From Bin22 sp965207275 (GTDB lineage Bacteria > Chloroflexota > Dehalococcoidia > Lucifugimonadales > UBA3495), in the NCBI GenBank assembly GCA_965207275.1, contig CBDBMH010000002.1, positions 496,001-560,000 of the forward strand: DNA of 64,000 nucleotides, read 5' to 3'. The notes under the pieces are model-generated. The model had not been told where the DNA came from. It did not search any database and was given only the letters and a program-made list of their open reading frames with translations. Positions 44,628 through 54,615 of the stretch are shown here, piece by piece. A program made the translations under genes and the position numbers. The first letter of the stretch is position 1, and each line of letters begins with the position of its first letter.

Positions 44628-46181
44628 CTATCCTGCGCTGGCCCATCGGCCTTTCACCCAGTCGGCCACCCGTTCGGCAATCGCTATGGCAGTTGTGTTG
44701 GTATTGGCGCGAACCACGTTGGGCATTACCGAGGTATCTGCCACCCATAGACCCTCCAGACCCCGTACCCGGCAATGCTGGTCGACCACTGCCGCGGGGT
44801 CTGATTCAGGCCCCATCTTGCACGTCCCGGCCAGGTGTTGCGAGGTGGTGACGTTCCGGTTCAGCCAGTTGTCCAGAGACTCTTCCGACGCCAGATCCTC
44901 GTAGGTTGGAGTAAGGGGTCCCGAAACGATGTCCTGAAAGGCTTCGTGCTTCAGCAACGAGAAGCAAATACGCACCGCTTCCCTCAGCCGCTCCCGGTCG
45001 GATTCCTCTTCCAGGAACCCGTAGTACAGGTTGGGCTGGTCATGGGGGCTGGACGAAGCCAGGGTCACTGATCCCTTGCCTTCGGCCAGTTCCAATATGC
45101 AAGAAAGTCGAACCCCTTCCCCGGCCAGCGGGTCGCCACCCAAGGGGAAAGAGAAAGAGGAGGGCAAGATTTGCATGTCGTTGCGCAGCCCTGAACCTTC
45201 GGCGGTGTAACGCAGGGCAGCCTGGACACGAGGGGCTTCAGCATCTTGAGGGAAATCATCCCGAACTTGCAGACGCACCGGCGCCATGGGATGGTCCCTG
45301 AAGTTCTGCCCCACCCCGGGCAGGTCCTTCACCATTTCGATCCCCATCTCTTGCAGGTGGGCGGCCGGCCCCACCCCGGACAGCATCAATATCTGCGGCG
45401 AAGCAATAGCCCCACCACTCAGTACGATCTGATCGGACTCCACCCGAAAAATCTCTCCGCCGCTTTCCGCCTCAACTCCCACGGTTCTATTTCCCTCAAA
45501 GAGTATTCGGTGGACCACCACGTTGCCCCGGACGGTCAGGTTGAGGCGATGGCGGTTGGGGTTGATGTAGGTGAGGCCAGTGCTCATGCGAACGCCGTTG
45601 GGGTTGTTCATGGGTATGGGCCCCACCCCGCCTGATTCCGGGTGGTTCATGTCCGGATCATCGGGATATCCTGCGTCGCGGGAAGCCTGATAAAAGGCCT
45701 GTTGGAAGGGCAGCCACTCCTCCCTGGCAAATCGGCGGACCGGTATAGGGCCGTCGCTGCCGTGAAAATCGTCGCGAATGTCCGTGTCCGTCTCCAGCTT
45801 GCGGAGGTAGGGCAGCACATTTATGAAGCTCCATTCGTCATTACCCGACTCAGCCCAGGAATCGAAATCTTCGGGGACGCCCCGCAAGATAACCTGGCCG
45901 TTGATTGCGCTGGTGCCGCCCACAACCTTGCCTCGTGGCACTGGCATGGGTTCATCCTGTTCCGGTCGAGCCTGGGCCTGAAACGACCAGTTGTGGGGAG
46001 CGCCCGGAGTTGATGCGGTGGCGCTGTAACCGAACTTGAGGTCGTCGGGATAGGTCTCGAAGTCCGGATAGTCGGGCCCCGCTTCCAGCAGCAGCACTGA
46101 CTTGGTTGGGTCTTCCGACAGTCTGCCGGCCACCACGCACCCGCCGGAACCGGCGCCGATTACGATAACATCGTACTTCAT
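44628..46181 (-). CDS. GMC-family FAD oxidoreductase (choline-dehydrogenase-like)
   Basis: 517 residues. FAD-binding motif VIVIGAGSGGCVVAGRLSED at the N-terminus, the first GMC signature around GKVVGGTSAINGQVILRG (about 84-101), the second in VVLSGGAIASPQILMLSGVGP-like text (here IVLSGGAIASPQIL), and the C-terminal active-site region with His in TSQHLAGTCKMG and Asn in RANTNTTAIAIAERVAD. The family oxidises alcohols on diverse substrates. A close relative is at 51185-52756. Divergent from the permease gene at 46459; the 277-bp gap between them probably holds both promoters. Confidence 0.92.
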   Translation of the reverse strand: MKYDVIVIGAGSGGCVVAGRLSEDPTKSVLLLEAGPDYPDFETYPDDLKFGYSATASTPGAPHNWSFQAQARPEQDEPMPVPRGKVVGGTSAINGQVILRGVPEDFDSWAESGNDEWSFINVLPYLRKLETDTDIRDDFHGSDGPIPVRRFAREEWLPFQQAFYQASRDAGYPDDPDMNHPESGGVGPIPMNNPNGVRMSTGLTYINPNRHRLNLTVRGNVVVHRILFEGNRTVGVEAESGGEIFRVESDQIVLSGGAIASPQILMLSGVGPAAHLQEMGIEMVKDLPGVGQNFRDHPMAPVRLQVRDDFPQDAEAPRVQAALRYTAEGSGLRNDMQILPSSFSFPLGGDPLAGEGVRLSCILELAEGKGSVTLASSSPHDQPNLYYGFLEEESDRERLREAVRICFSLLKHEAFQDIVSGPLTPTYEDLASEESLDNWLNRNVTTSQHLAGTCKMGPESDPAAVVDQHCRVRGLEGLWVADTSVMPNVVRANTNTTAIAIAERVADWVKGRWASAG

Positions 46182-46458
46182 AACAATTTTGCTCCGATAA
46201 TTGACTTGACCAACTCAATAGGCGGCACTGTTGGAGTATATGCCAGCCAATACTCGACTTCAATGCAATGCCCTTAGTAGATCCCGTGATGAAGGTTCTG
46301 TTTCAATTATTCTCTCGTATACGGGGAGTTCATATTTTCACCCTGTGGCTGATTTCGTAGGGTCTGCACAGTTGCACCTACGCTGCATTTGCTTGCGTAT
46401 CAAGGTATAGTTCTGGCACACTTTGCCCTACCTATAAGTCCAGTTTCCGGAGGCGGCG

Positions 46459-48276
46459 TTGACCACAGCCAGTCAGAATCCGCTCTACGAAGCCCAGGAG
46501 AATCCGCCTCTCCTCTCTACTCTTCGGTATGGGCTTCAGTTCAGCCTAATGGCTACGGTTACCCTCCTGGTGACTCCGGTGGTGGTTGCCAGGGCGTCGA
46601 ACCTGGGAGAGTCATACCTGTCATGGATGATGTTCGCCTCGCTCCTGGTGGTCGGCGCGTCCACATTGATCCAGGTCCGCAGGTTGGGGCCAGTCGGCGC
46701 CGGGGCTTTGCTTCCCATGTTCACCGCCGCTTTTTCCATTCCCTTCTGCATAACGGCGGTAGTGGATGGGGGACCTGCCACGCTCATGGCCCTGGTATTT
46801 GTCTCCTCCCTTGCCCAGCTTGCCATATCCAGGTGGCTCTTCATCCTTCGCAAGATTATTACTCCCACCGTAGGCGGAACGGTGGTGATGATCCTGTCCA
46901 TAACCCTGGCTTCCGTGGTGTTTTCCTTACTGGACGAGGCCGCCAGCGCCGAGCCTGAAAAGGGTCCCGCAACCGCCCTGATAACGCTGATAATCGTTGC
47001 CGCCCTGACGCTGCGCGGTTCGCCAATGTTTCGTCTCTGGGGCCCAGTAATAGGAATCATTGCGGGTTGTATCACCGCCGCGGCTCTAGGAATCTACGAC
47101 TTTGACCCGGTATTGCGCGCTCCCTGGTTGGGACTGCCCAATCAGTGGCCCGGATTTGGCCTGCACCTGGGTATTCCCTTTTGGACGTTGTTGCCTTCGT
47201 TCCTGTTTCTTGGGGTGATAATTTCCATCCAGTCAAATGGAGAATCCATTGCCTACCAGAGGGTGGCAAAGCGTCCGCCGCGGGCGGAACAGGCGGTTGA
47301 CTTCCGACAAGTTCAAGGCGCCATGGCCGGAACCGGAGTCTCCAATTTGCTGGCAAGCATTTTTGGCGCCGTGCCCAATGTGATAAACCCCGGCGCTGTC
47401 TCATTTACCCAGACCACAGGCATGGCTTCCCGCCGGGTCGGATACCTTATCGGAATCGTGTTTATTCTCGTAGCTTTCTCGCCAAAGGTATCCAGCATCC
47501 TCGGCACTATTCCGGCGCCGGTTGTAACGGGATACCTTTTGCTGGTTACCGGCAATTTGCTGGTGGACGGGGCCAGGACCATAATTCAAACCGAGCCCAA
47601 CCGACAGAAAATTGTGATCGCAGGAGTCTGCTTCTGGCTGGGGGCAGCTTTCCAGTTCGGCCTCTTCGCGCTGCCCGACCTGGGCGGGGTAGTGAATGCC
47701 CTTCTCAAGAGCGGCATTACCACGGGTGGTCTGGCGGCAATCGCGATGATCCTGTACCTGGAGTTGACCAATCCCCGGCAGATGCGGTTCCAGTCTCAGT
47801 TGAATATAGATGCCCTGCCAGACCTTACCGAATTCGTGAACAAATTTGCAGACCGACGCGGGTGGGACGACGCCATGAAAGCAAGGCTGGAGGCAGTTGC
47901 GGAGGAGACCCTGCTAACCCTGGCGCCGCTGGACCTGGAAGGGCTTCTTTCCGATGATGATCCGCTTCAGGCGGACGATGTCAACACCCCTTCCGGTCAA
48001 CCTGCGCCTACCGAAGGGCGCCAACTGATTGTATTGGCTTCCAGCGAAGGGCGGATGGCTGATCTGGAATTTATTGGCGGTCGGACCGGCGGCGGCAGCA
48101 GCGGCGCAAATATCGAGGACCAGGTGCATCAGCTACAGCAATACGATACCCAGCCACCTACGGAGCACGACCTTTCCCTCAGGTTGCTGCGGAGTTACGC
48201 CACCTCGGTTAAGCACCAGCAATATCACGATACCGACATAATCACGGTCCGAGTTGGTCCGCCAGACTCTGAATAA
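46459..48276 (+). CDS. NCS2-family (xanthine/uracil permease-like) transporter with RsbW-like C-terminal domain
   Basis: 605 residues from TTG 46459 (GGAGG at 46449-46453). Residues about 15-450 show 12-14 hydrophobic segments with NCS2 features, for example SIQSNGESIAYQRVAKRPP in the central region and VPNVINPGAVSFTQTTGMAS after it. The final 155 residues are soluble. DLTEFVNKFADRRGWDD, then LEAVAEETLLTLAPLD in the place of the N-box helix, and LSLRLLRSYATSVKHQQYHD at the end recall HATPase_c/RsbW-type anti-sigma kinases, but the Asn and Gly boxes are degenerate. A purine or other nucleobase substrate is likely; the tail may sense or regulate. Confidence 0.83.
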   Translation: MTTASQNPLYEAQENPPLLSTLRYGLQFSLMATVTLLVTPVVVARASNLGESYLSWMMFASLLVVGASTLIQVRRLGPVGAGALLPMFTAAFSIPFCITAVVDGGPATLMALVFVSSLAQLAISRWLFILRKIITPTVGGTVVMILSITLASVVFSLLDEAASAEPEKGPATALITLIIVAALTLRGSPMFRLWGPVIGIIAGCITAAALGIYDFDPVLRAPWLGLPNQWPGFGLHLGIPFWTLLPSFLFLGVIISIQSNGESIAYQRVAKRPPRAEQAVDFRQVQGAMAGTGVSNLLASIFGAVPNVINPGAVSFTQTTGMASRRVGYLIGIVFILVAFSPKVSSILGTIPAPVVTGYLLLVTGNLLVDGARTIIQTEPNRQKIVIAGVCFWLGAAFQFGLFALPDLGGVVNALLKSGITTGGLAAIAMILYLELTNPRQMRFQSQLNIDALPDLTEFVNKFADRRGWDDAMKARLEAVAEETLLTLAPLDLEGLLSDDDPLQADDVNTPSGQPAPTEGRQLIVLASSEGRMADLEFIGGRTGGGSSGANIEDQVHQLQQYDTQPPTEHDLSLRLLRSYATSVKHQQYHDTDIITVRVGPPDSE

Positions 48277-48558
48277 ATCCCGCCGGTCCGCCGGAGTTGG
48301 ACGCCTGAGGCTGCGTTCACGTCCAACCTGGGCGGGATGGTACGTTGCTATGAGCCGTATCTGATGATATAGTCCGCTCACTCTGAGCCTGTCGAATCCG
48401 CCTGGATATCCGCCGCCCCCGGGGCCCCTGGCGGATCGAGCGGTCGTCAGGCCGGCCCCCGCGCTTCGTGAGCCTCCCGAATCTCCCCTTGCCCTCCGGG
48501 AGCGGAACGTCCACCTCTGGTGGAATGGCCCGGGGGTGAGGACACATGGAGGCGCCCC

Positions 48559-49998
48559 TTGCCTAGGTATGACAATTACGACCTGAATCCTTCCATCTAT
48601 GATGAGATGTTCCTCGCGGAGGGCGAGCCACGGCCCCACACCCGACTTCTTTACGACGCTCTTTACCAGTTCTCTGCCACCGATTTAGCTTCCATACAAG
48701 GCCGGGTGAACCGCACCTTTTCCAACGAGAGCATTTCCTTCACCGTTTATGGTGATGCCGAAGCCGAAGAACGAATAATACCGGTGGACCCTATCCCCAG
48801 GGTGATTACCTCCGAAGATTGGGAATCTCTTTCCCGGGGCCTGGAGCAGCGGGTTCGGGCCCTTAATAATTTCCTGGTGGACATTTACGGGCCTGCCAAC
48901 ATTGTGAGGGACGGGGTCATTCCTGCCGACATGATCCTGGAATGCCCCCAGTTTCGCACGGAAATGAGGGATTTTTCCCAACCCTACGGAAGCTGGGTAG
49001 CAGTTTGCGGCACCGACATCATCCGGGTTAACGATGGTTTCCGGGTCTTGGAAGACAACCTGCGGGTGCCCTCAGGCGTCTCTTATATGATCGCCAACCG
49101 CAAGGCAGCCAAGGCCAGCCTGCCCCGCATCTACCGCAGCGCCAGGGTGCAGGAGGTGGAGCAGTACGGGTCTGCGTTGCAGGCCACCCTAAGGGAACTG
49201 GCCCCCAACGGAAAGCCGGAACCAAAACTGGCGTTGATGACACCCGGCGTCTACAACTCCGCCTATTATGAGCACATGTTCCTGGCTCGGGAAATTGGCG
49301 CCGAGTTGGTCGAGGGCAGCGACCTGGTGGTAAGGGACCGGGTGGTCTACATGCGCACCACCGAAGGTTTACAACAGGTGGACGTTATATACCGTCGCAT
49401 TGACGACGATTTCCTGGACCCCCGTGTCTTCCGACCCGATTCCCTGCTGGGCGCTCCAGGCTTGATAGAGGCCGCACGGGCCGGGAACGTGACCCTGGCC
49501 AACGCGCCGGGCACGGGCGTCGCCGACGACAAGAGCGTGTACGTCTACGTCCCCGACATGATACGTTACTACCTGGCCCAGGAACCGATTCTCCAGAACG
49601 TGGAGACTTACTTGTGCCGAAGGCCCGAAGATCTGGAATATACCCTGGACAACCTTGCGGAACTGGTGGTGAAGAAAGTGGGCGAATCGGGTGGCTACGG
49701 TATGATAATTGGCCCCCACGCCACACCTGAAGAACGGGAAGCATACGCCAAAGAGGTCAGGAAGAACCCGGCCAACTTTATCGCCCAGCCGGTCCAATCT
49801 TTCTCCCGCGCTCCCTGCCTTGTTGATGATCGCTTTGAACCGCGCCACGTGGACCTGCGTCCCTTCATCCTGAACGGGCTGCAAACCCGCATTGTCCCCG
49901 GGGCATTCTGCCGGGTGGCCCTCCGACGCGGTAGCCTGGTGGTCAACTCAAGCCAAGGTGGCGGCGGGAAGGACGTGTGGGTGCTGGCCGGTGATTAG
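48559..49998 (+). CDS. Circularly permuted ATP-grasp protein (DUF404/DUF407)
   Basis: 480 residues from TTG 48559, six bases after GGAGG (48548-48552); GTG 48520 is in frame too. Family text: YDEMFLAEGEPRPHTRLL at the start, RFLVRD-like WESLSRGLEQRVRALNNFL, DNLRVPSGVSYMIANR, and GSGGYGM-like VGESGGYGMIIGPHA, then SQGGGGKDVWVL at the end. The protein is made with an alpha-E protein gene 95 bp downstream; in many bacteria the pair sits with a transglutaminase-like protease in a peptide-modification system. No such protease is seen here. Confidence 0.9.
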   Translation: MPRYDNYDLNPSIYDEMFLAEGEPRPHTRLLYDALYQFSATDLASIQGRVNRTFSNESISFTVYGDAEAEERIIPVDPIPRVITSEDWESLSRGLEQRVRALNNFLVDIYGPANIVRDGVIPADMILECPQFRTEMRDFSQPYGSWVAVCGTDIIRVNDGFRVLEDNLRVPSGVSYMIANRKAAKASLPRIYRSARVQEVEQYGSALQATLRELAPNGKPEPKLALMTPGVYNSAYYEHMFLAREIGAELVEGSDLVVRDRVVYMRTTEGLQQVDVIYRRIDDDFLDPRVFRPDSLLGAPGLIEAARAGNVTLANAPGTGVADDKSVYVYVPDMIRYYLAQEPILQNVETYLCRRPEDLEYTLDNLAELVVKKVGESGGYGMIIGPHATPEEREAYAKEVRKNPANFIAQPVQSFSRAPCLVDDRFEPRHVDLRPFILNGLQTRIVPGAFCRVALRRGSLVVNSSQGGGGKDVWVLAGD

Positions 49999-50093
49999 TC
50001 CGCCCGGCCATCCTGCCAATCCGCTAGGGCGGAGTGAGGGTCGGAACACCTGGCGCCTATGATTGTAGTTACCGTGTATAACTGGAGTTAATG

Positions 50094-51062
50094 ATGCTTT
50101 CCCGCAGTGCGCAAAGTCTCTACTGGCTTGGCCGTTACCTGGAACGAGCCGGCAACCTCAGCCGTTTGTTGCAGTTGCAGTCGGAGTCGCTGGTCGATCG
50201 TCCAGTCAGGGAGATTCACTTCGGGTGGAACCGCGTTTACAAGTACGTTCGACGTGACCCGCCGGGAGGGGAGGTTCAGCTATTCGGAGATGAGGACTAT
50301 GTCCTGGCCGATTCCTTCGCCCTGGCCGACGACCTGACCTTTGAGCGTACCAATCCCAGTTCCGTATTCAGCTGCTTCGCGCAGGGAAGGGAAAACGCCC
50401 GGCACACCCGGCACTGCATCAGTCCCGAGGTGTGGACCTGCCTGAATACCACCTACTTGAGGTTGCAGCAGCAGGACATTGCCACCGTGTGGCAATGGGA
50501 ACCCACCGCCTTTTACCAGGCCCTGGTCACCGATATCGAGACCTTCGGCGGCCTGGCCGAATGCACCATGTACCACGACGACCGGTGGAGTTTCCTGCAG
50601 TTGGGCCGGCTGGTAGAACGAACACAAGGGGCCGCGGCCCTTCTGCTCTCTCAGATTGAGACCGTCATCGCCAGTTCGCAGCAGGAGTTCCACGAGGAGG
50701 ACTGGACTTCCCTCTTGCGGGTGTTCTATGCCCTGGAGGTGTACAACCATACTTACAGCGTGGCAGTTCTGCCTGACCGGGTGATGGACCTGCTGGTCAG
50801 CGACCCGCTTCTACCCGAATCCCTCGGTCGTTCCGTCGCGCTGATCGGTTCCGAGATTGCCGCCATTGGCAGCGGCCCCTATTCCCGGTCCGGGCGCGCC
50901 CTGCAGCGCCTGGTGGGCCGCCTGTCCTCGATGATCAACTACGAGTGGCCCGACGAGGAGGAGCGGGTTGCCCTGCTTCGGGAAATCTCGGAGGGCGCCG
51001 ACGAGTTGCACTTTCTCATTACGGAAGCCTATTTCGATTACCCCATCCAGGAACCGGCTTGA
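50094..51062 (+). CDS. Alpha-E domain protein (DUF403)
   Basis: 322 residues; ATG 50094 is preferred to 50091 because GGAG at 50083-50086 is then seven bases away. The N-terminus MLSRSAQSLYWLGRYLERAG is the hallmark of the family. The rest is nearly all helical, with charged conserved patches (FAQGRENARHTRHCISPEVW and LQLGRLVERTQGAA). It is always found near circularly permuted ATP-grasp genes, as here; the role is unknown but thought to be in the same peptide-related pathway. Ends before a strong palindromic terminator. Confidence 0.92.
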   Translation: MLSRSAQSLYWLGRYLERAGNLSRLLQLQSESLVDRPVREIHFGWNRVYKYVRRDPPGGEVQLFGDEDYVLADSFALADDLTFERTNPSSVFSCFAQGRENARHTRHCISPEVWTCLNTTYLRLQQQDIATVWQWEPTAFYQALVTDIETFGGLAECTMYHDDRWSFLQLGRLVERTQGAAALLLSQIETVIASSQQEFHEEDWTSLLRVFYALEVYNHTYSVAVLPDRVMDLLVSDPLLPESLGRSVALIGSEIAAIGSGPYSRSGRALQRLVGRLSSMINYEWPDEEERVALLREISEGADELHFLITEAYFDYPIQEPA

Positions 51063-51114
51063 CAGGTTCAGCGGTTTGCCGGTTATCCCAGGTCTCTCCG
51101 GTTCAGGGTGAAGA

Positions 51115-51142
51115 GCGCCCGCTCAATGCATTGAGCGGGCGC
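51115..51142. terminator. Bidirectional palindromic terminator
   Basis: A 28-bp perfect palindrome (arm GCGCCCGCTCAATG) between the convergent genes ending at 51062 and 51185. On the plus strand it is followed by CAGGTTTTG and could terminate the alpha-E transcript. Confidence 0.7.
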
Positions 51143-51184
51143 AGGTTTTGAGTGTCACGGCTATGCTGGTGCTGAACGCCAGGT

Positions 51185-52756
51185 CTAACCCGCCGCGACC
51201 CACTCCACCACCCTTTCGCCAATCATCAGGGCAGTGGGATGGAGACCGCCGGACCTGGGAATCTGGGGTACTACCGACGCATCGGCCACCCACAGGTTTT
51301 CCACGCCCTTGACCCGGCAGTACTGGTCCACTACAGCGGTGGGGTCGCTGTCCGGCCCCATCTTGCAGGTGCCGGAGACGTGGCGGGCGGTGCCCACCGT
51401 CTGCCGGATATACAGATCCAGCGCGTCGTCGTTGTTCAGTTGCTCGTCGGTGGGAGCAATGCGATAGTCGTATACGTCATTATAGGCGGCCGTTTCCAGT
51501 AGTTGGGCTCCTTTGCGGATGCCATCCCGGACGCGACGCATGTCCTCGGGATTTTGCAGGTAGCGGTAGTTGAATGTGGGCTGGACGCTGGGGTCGGCGG
51601 AGGCCAGGCGAACATAGCCGTTGCCCTTGGGCAGGCCCAAGGTGCAGGACATGCGGGCGGACCTTTCGGGGGGTACGTCACCGGTGTGGTAACGGGTGCG
51701 GACGCCCCTCACCCGCTCCTCCCGCTCGTCAACCACGGTATTGGTCCGGAGCAGCATATCATTGACTTGGTCGGAGCCATCTGCCGTATAGTGGAGGCTA
51801 TAGTGAGCGCCATCCAGGTTGGGATCCATGCTGATCCCGTCCTTAACCTTATAATTGATGTGGGCGCTCAGGTGGTTCCAAAGGCTCTGGCCCACGCCGG
51901 GCGCTTCCTGTAAGACGGATATGCCGAACTCCTCAAGCTGTTCCCTGGGCCCTATGCCGGAAAGCATCAACAATTGGGGAGACCGAATGGCCCCGGAACA
52001 AAGCACCACCCGCTCGCCAAAGACCTGGAAAGTTTCGCCGCCGCTGGACGCCTCTACTCCGACTGCCTGGCGACCCTCGAACAGAATCTTCTGGACGTAA
52101 ACTTCCCCGCGGACGGTCAGGTTGAGCCGGTGGCGCATGGGGCTGAGGTGGGCCAGGGCCGAACTCATTCGTACGCCGCCCAGGTTATTGCTGGGGGCGA
52201 TGCCCACTCCCGTTGGGTTGGCTCCGTTGGTATCCTCCACAAAGGAGTATCCTTCGGCAAGGCAAGCGTCGTGAAAGGCTTTCTGAATGGGGGAGGGAGT
52301 CGACTGCCGCCGGCGCACTGGAATGGGGCCGTCGGTGCCGTGGAAGTCATCCTGGATGTCCAGGTCCCGCTCCATCTTGCGGAAAAAGGGCAGGACCTTG
52401 TCGTAAGACCATTCGGTATTGCCCCAGGCGGACCAGTTGTCGAAGTCTTCGGGCAGGGCCCGCTGCATGGCCTGGCCGTTGATGGAAGAACCGCCGCCGA
52501 TCACCTTGCCCTGGGCGACGTGGATTTCGCCCTGTTCCTCGGTGATGGTGCCTCGCAGGGCCCAATTGTGTTCGGAATCAGGGGACTCCGCGAACCTGGT
52601 GCCTCCGAACTTGACCTCGTCAGGCAGGTTGTCGGGATCGGGATAGTCCCTACCCGCTTCGAGCACCAGTACCGAGGTACCTGGGTCTTCCGCCAGCCGA
52701 CTGGCCAGCACCGACCCGGCAGCGCCGCCGCCCACGATTATCACGTCGTACTTCAT
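51185..52756 (-). CDS. GMC-family FAD oxidoreductase, second copy
   Basis: 523 residues. FAD motif VIIVGGGAAGSVLASRLAED, GMC signature text GKVIGGGSSINGQAMQRA (about 83-100) and VVLCSGAIRSPQLLMLSGIG. The C-terminal region has His in TARHVSGTCKMG and, in place of the usual Asn-rich RANTN motif of the 44628 enzyme, IPRSGGLHPTALMIGERV. This His/His variant occurs in other GMC members. An AGGAGG-type site precedes the ATG. Probably single gene. The two GMC copies share their substrate-domain outline but differ enough to suggest different substrates. Confidence 0.92.
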   Translation of the reverse strand: MKYDVIIVGGGAAGSVLASRLAEDPGTSVLVLEAGRDYPDPDNLPDEVKFGGTRFAESPDSEHNWALRGTITEEQGEIHVAQGKVIGGGSSINGQAMQRALPEDFDNWSAWGNTEWSYDKVLPFFRKMERDLDIQDDFHGTDGPIPVRRRQSTPSPIQKAFHDACLAEGYSFVEDTNGANPTGVGIAPSNNLGGVRMSSALAHLSPMRHRLNLTVRGEVYVQKILFEGRQAVGVEASSGGETFQVFGERVVLCSGAIRSPQLLMLSGIGPREQLEEFGISVLQEAPGVGQSLWNHLSAHINYKVKDGISMDPNLDGAHYSLHYTADGSDQVNDMLLRTNTVVDEREERVRGVRTRYHTGDVPPERSARMSCTLGLPKGNGYVRLASADPSVQPTFNYRYLQNPEDMRRVRDGIRKGAQLLETAAYNDVYDYRIAPTDEQLNNDDALDLYIRQTVGTARHVSGTCKMGPDSDPTAVVDQYCRVKGVENLWVADASVVPQIPRSGGLHPTALMIGERVVEWVAAG

Positions 52757-52881
52757 AAAGCCTCCTGGAAATGTTGTAATCTCTGGGGATTATAGCGGAA
52801 ACTCTGCTCAGGAGTTGACCGGGCGCAAGATCAAAGGAAGCACCTGTCCACCGCAGACTTGGGGCGTTAACCATGAGGATG

Positions 52882-53535
52882 CTAGGGGGCTTGCTCGTCA
52901 GGAAAGGGGTAGCATGGCCCGTTGCCACAATATTGGCACGGCCACCTATTGAAATGACCGCAGCCATCGTCCATCAAACGGCAGGGCGGGATGCCGAATA
53001 CTTGCAGAAACCTTTGGGTGGCTCGATTCAATGCCTGGCAAGTGGCTGAAAACCAAAAGAATGCAATCAGAGGCGCAACATAACCCACACCGTGGATATG
53101 GTTGGCTAGAGCATGTCCAAGTTTATTGTGGAGTTGCACTAGGCGTGGCAGCGCATTTCTGGTCCTGTCAATGCTCTGATCATAAACCAGAGTGAGCCTA
53201 TCTCGCCGGCCGTCGGCATTGCCAATCGCGACTAGCTCCTCCATAGCCACATGGTTATTGTTGTGGTCCCACCATAGTCCCGTATCCGGGTCCAGGAAAA
53301 GATCGTTCGGGCAGGCTCTGCAATCCGGAAGCAGTTGTTGCCTAGTCGCAAAGTTATCATTCAGCAAGTATGCCCTCTGAATATCAGAATTGAGGAAATT
53401 AACGCACTGTGCGGAGAAATCGGGCTGATTATTTGCAAAGTACATGGGGTGGTAAGCCCATTCCCCTTCCTTTAGCCCGGATAGAATACCTTTTTTCACC
53501 CAGTCGTGATGATCGCCAAACTTCTCAGGGTTCAT
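52882..53535 (-). CDS. Hypothetical protein with cysteine motifs
   Basis: 217 residues from ATG 53535, which follows AGAGGTGG; the frame continues upstream but without likeness to protein. Contains CRACPNDLF (about 70-78) and a C-terminal CQYCGNGPC that could bind metal, plus a hydrophobic stretch (VAPLIAFFWFSATC, about 154-167) that may be one membrane helix. His-rich parts (DHNNNHVAMEE, NKLGHALANHIHGVG) stand out. GC is lower than that of the neighbours. I do not recognise it. Confidence 0.55.
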   Translation of the reverse strand: MNPEKFGDHHDWVKKGILSGLKEGEWAYHPMYFANNQPDFSAQCVNFLNSDIQRAYLLNDNFATRQQLLPDCRACPNDLFLDPDTGLWWDHNNNHVAMEELVAIGNADGRRDRLTLVYDQSIDRTRNALPRLVQLHNKLGHALANHIHGVGYVAPLIAFFWFSATCQALNRATQRFLQVFGIPPCRLMDDGCGHFNRWPCQYCGNGPCYPFPDEQAP

Positions 53536-53811
53536 AAACCACCTCTTGAAATGGCATGTTATCCTCGCACTGTAACACGGCCCGGTAATGACTCTAATGT
53601 AACTGTACGGGGCTGATGAAGCATGATGCTCTGCCAAGGGTCATTCCGGCGCAATCCGGAAACAAGAAATGTTAAAACGAATATAAGCCGTTAGTGGTGA
53701 GGGTAGCTGGATACCGGCGAAAGCCGGTATGACGAGTTGCGGCGGTATGAGAAGCCCCCTCAATTCTGACCTGATACCGTGCAGCTTGATTCTGTAGCGA
53801 GTTGGCAGATA
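53536..53811. other. Intergenic stretch with one family C repeat
   Basis: ACCGGCGAAAGCCGGT lies at about 53713-53728. Otherwise nothing is recognised. Confidence 0.4.
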
Positions 53812-53945
53812 GCCCTCACCCCCGGCCCCTCTCCCTTAGGGAGAGGGGAGAAAATGTTGTTTTTCCCAGTCATTTCCGCCGATTTCCGAGCATTTTGTAT
53901 CTGGTCTTGCGTTTGGGTGGCGGTGAAATGGCGGGATTGGCTTCC
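53812..53945 (-). repeat. Dispersed repeat family E, copy 2 (inverted)
   Basis: Reverse complement of 36570-36697 with few changes, including the GGGAGAGGGG palindrome and the CATTTCCGCCGATTTCCGAG core. The stretch 53946-54228 adds a GGGCCGCCCCTACAA-type repeat fragment and nothing else recognised. Confidence 0.7.
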
Positions 53946-54228
53946 GCCGTTTAAGGATTGCCCGTTGGGCAGGGCGACCACAAGGGCCGCCCCTACAAAT
54001 GTGGTTCTCACCTACCACTCCCTTTGGCATGGGTTCGTATTCTCATGGTGGAGGGGTGTCATGCGGTGTGGCAAGGGGGAAGTGTCAGCCGGCAAGGGAC
54101 GTGTCGGCGATTCATCACCGGAAGGAGACCGGATGATCCGGAGAACTGACGCCGGGTGTGGTGTTCTTGACAAACTCTTTCGGCCAACCTAATTTGACCT
54201 CACAAATTAAGGAAGGGAAGGGCCTGCC

Positions 54229-54615
54229 ATGCCGAAATATACCTATGACCACATCCACCTGCGTACCAAGAATCCTGACGAAATGGCCGCCTACTTCGAG
54301 AAGATGTTCGACGCCCGCGTAATCAAGTCCGTTCAGTCGGACGGGTTCGTCCGCACTGACCTGGACATTGACGGGCTGATGGTGTTCATAGCTGCGGTGC
54401 CCGAAGAGGAGGCTATGCCCGGCAGTCCCCGGGACCCGCACCTGGGGCTGGACCACTTTGGCTTTCGCGTTGACAACCTGGAGGAAACGGTGGCCGAGCT
54501 GAAGCGCCGGGGAGCGGACATGGCCCGGGAACCCCGAACCATCCGCCCGGGAGTCCACGTAGCCTTCGTGCGGGCGCCCGATGACGTGCGCATTGAACTG
54601 CTGCAGCGGGACTAG
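54229..54615 (+). CDS. VOC-family (glyoxalase/dioxygenase-fold) protein
   Basis: 128 residues, one VOC module. Metal ligands are probably His in YDHIHLRTKN near the N-terminus, His in HLGLDHFGFRV in the middle and Glu in VRIELLQRD at the end. Paired beta-alpha-beta-beta-beta units are visible in order. GGAAGG precedes the ATG. Glyoxalase, methylmalonyl-CoA epimerase or lactoylglutathione-lyase-like activities cannot be separated by eye. Confidence 0.87.
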   Translation: MPKYTYDHIHLRTKNPDEMAAYFEKMFDARVIKSVQSDGFVRTDLDIDGLMVFIAAVPEEEAMPGSPRDPHLGLDHFGFRVDNLEETVAELKRRGADMAREPRTIRPGVHVAFVRAPDDVRIELLQRD

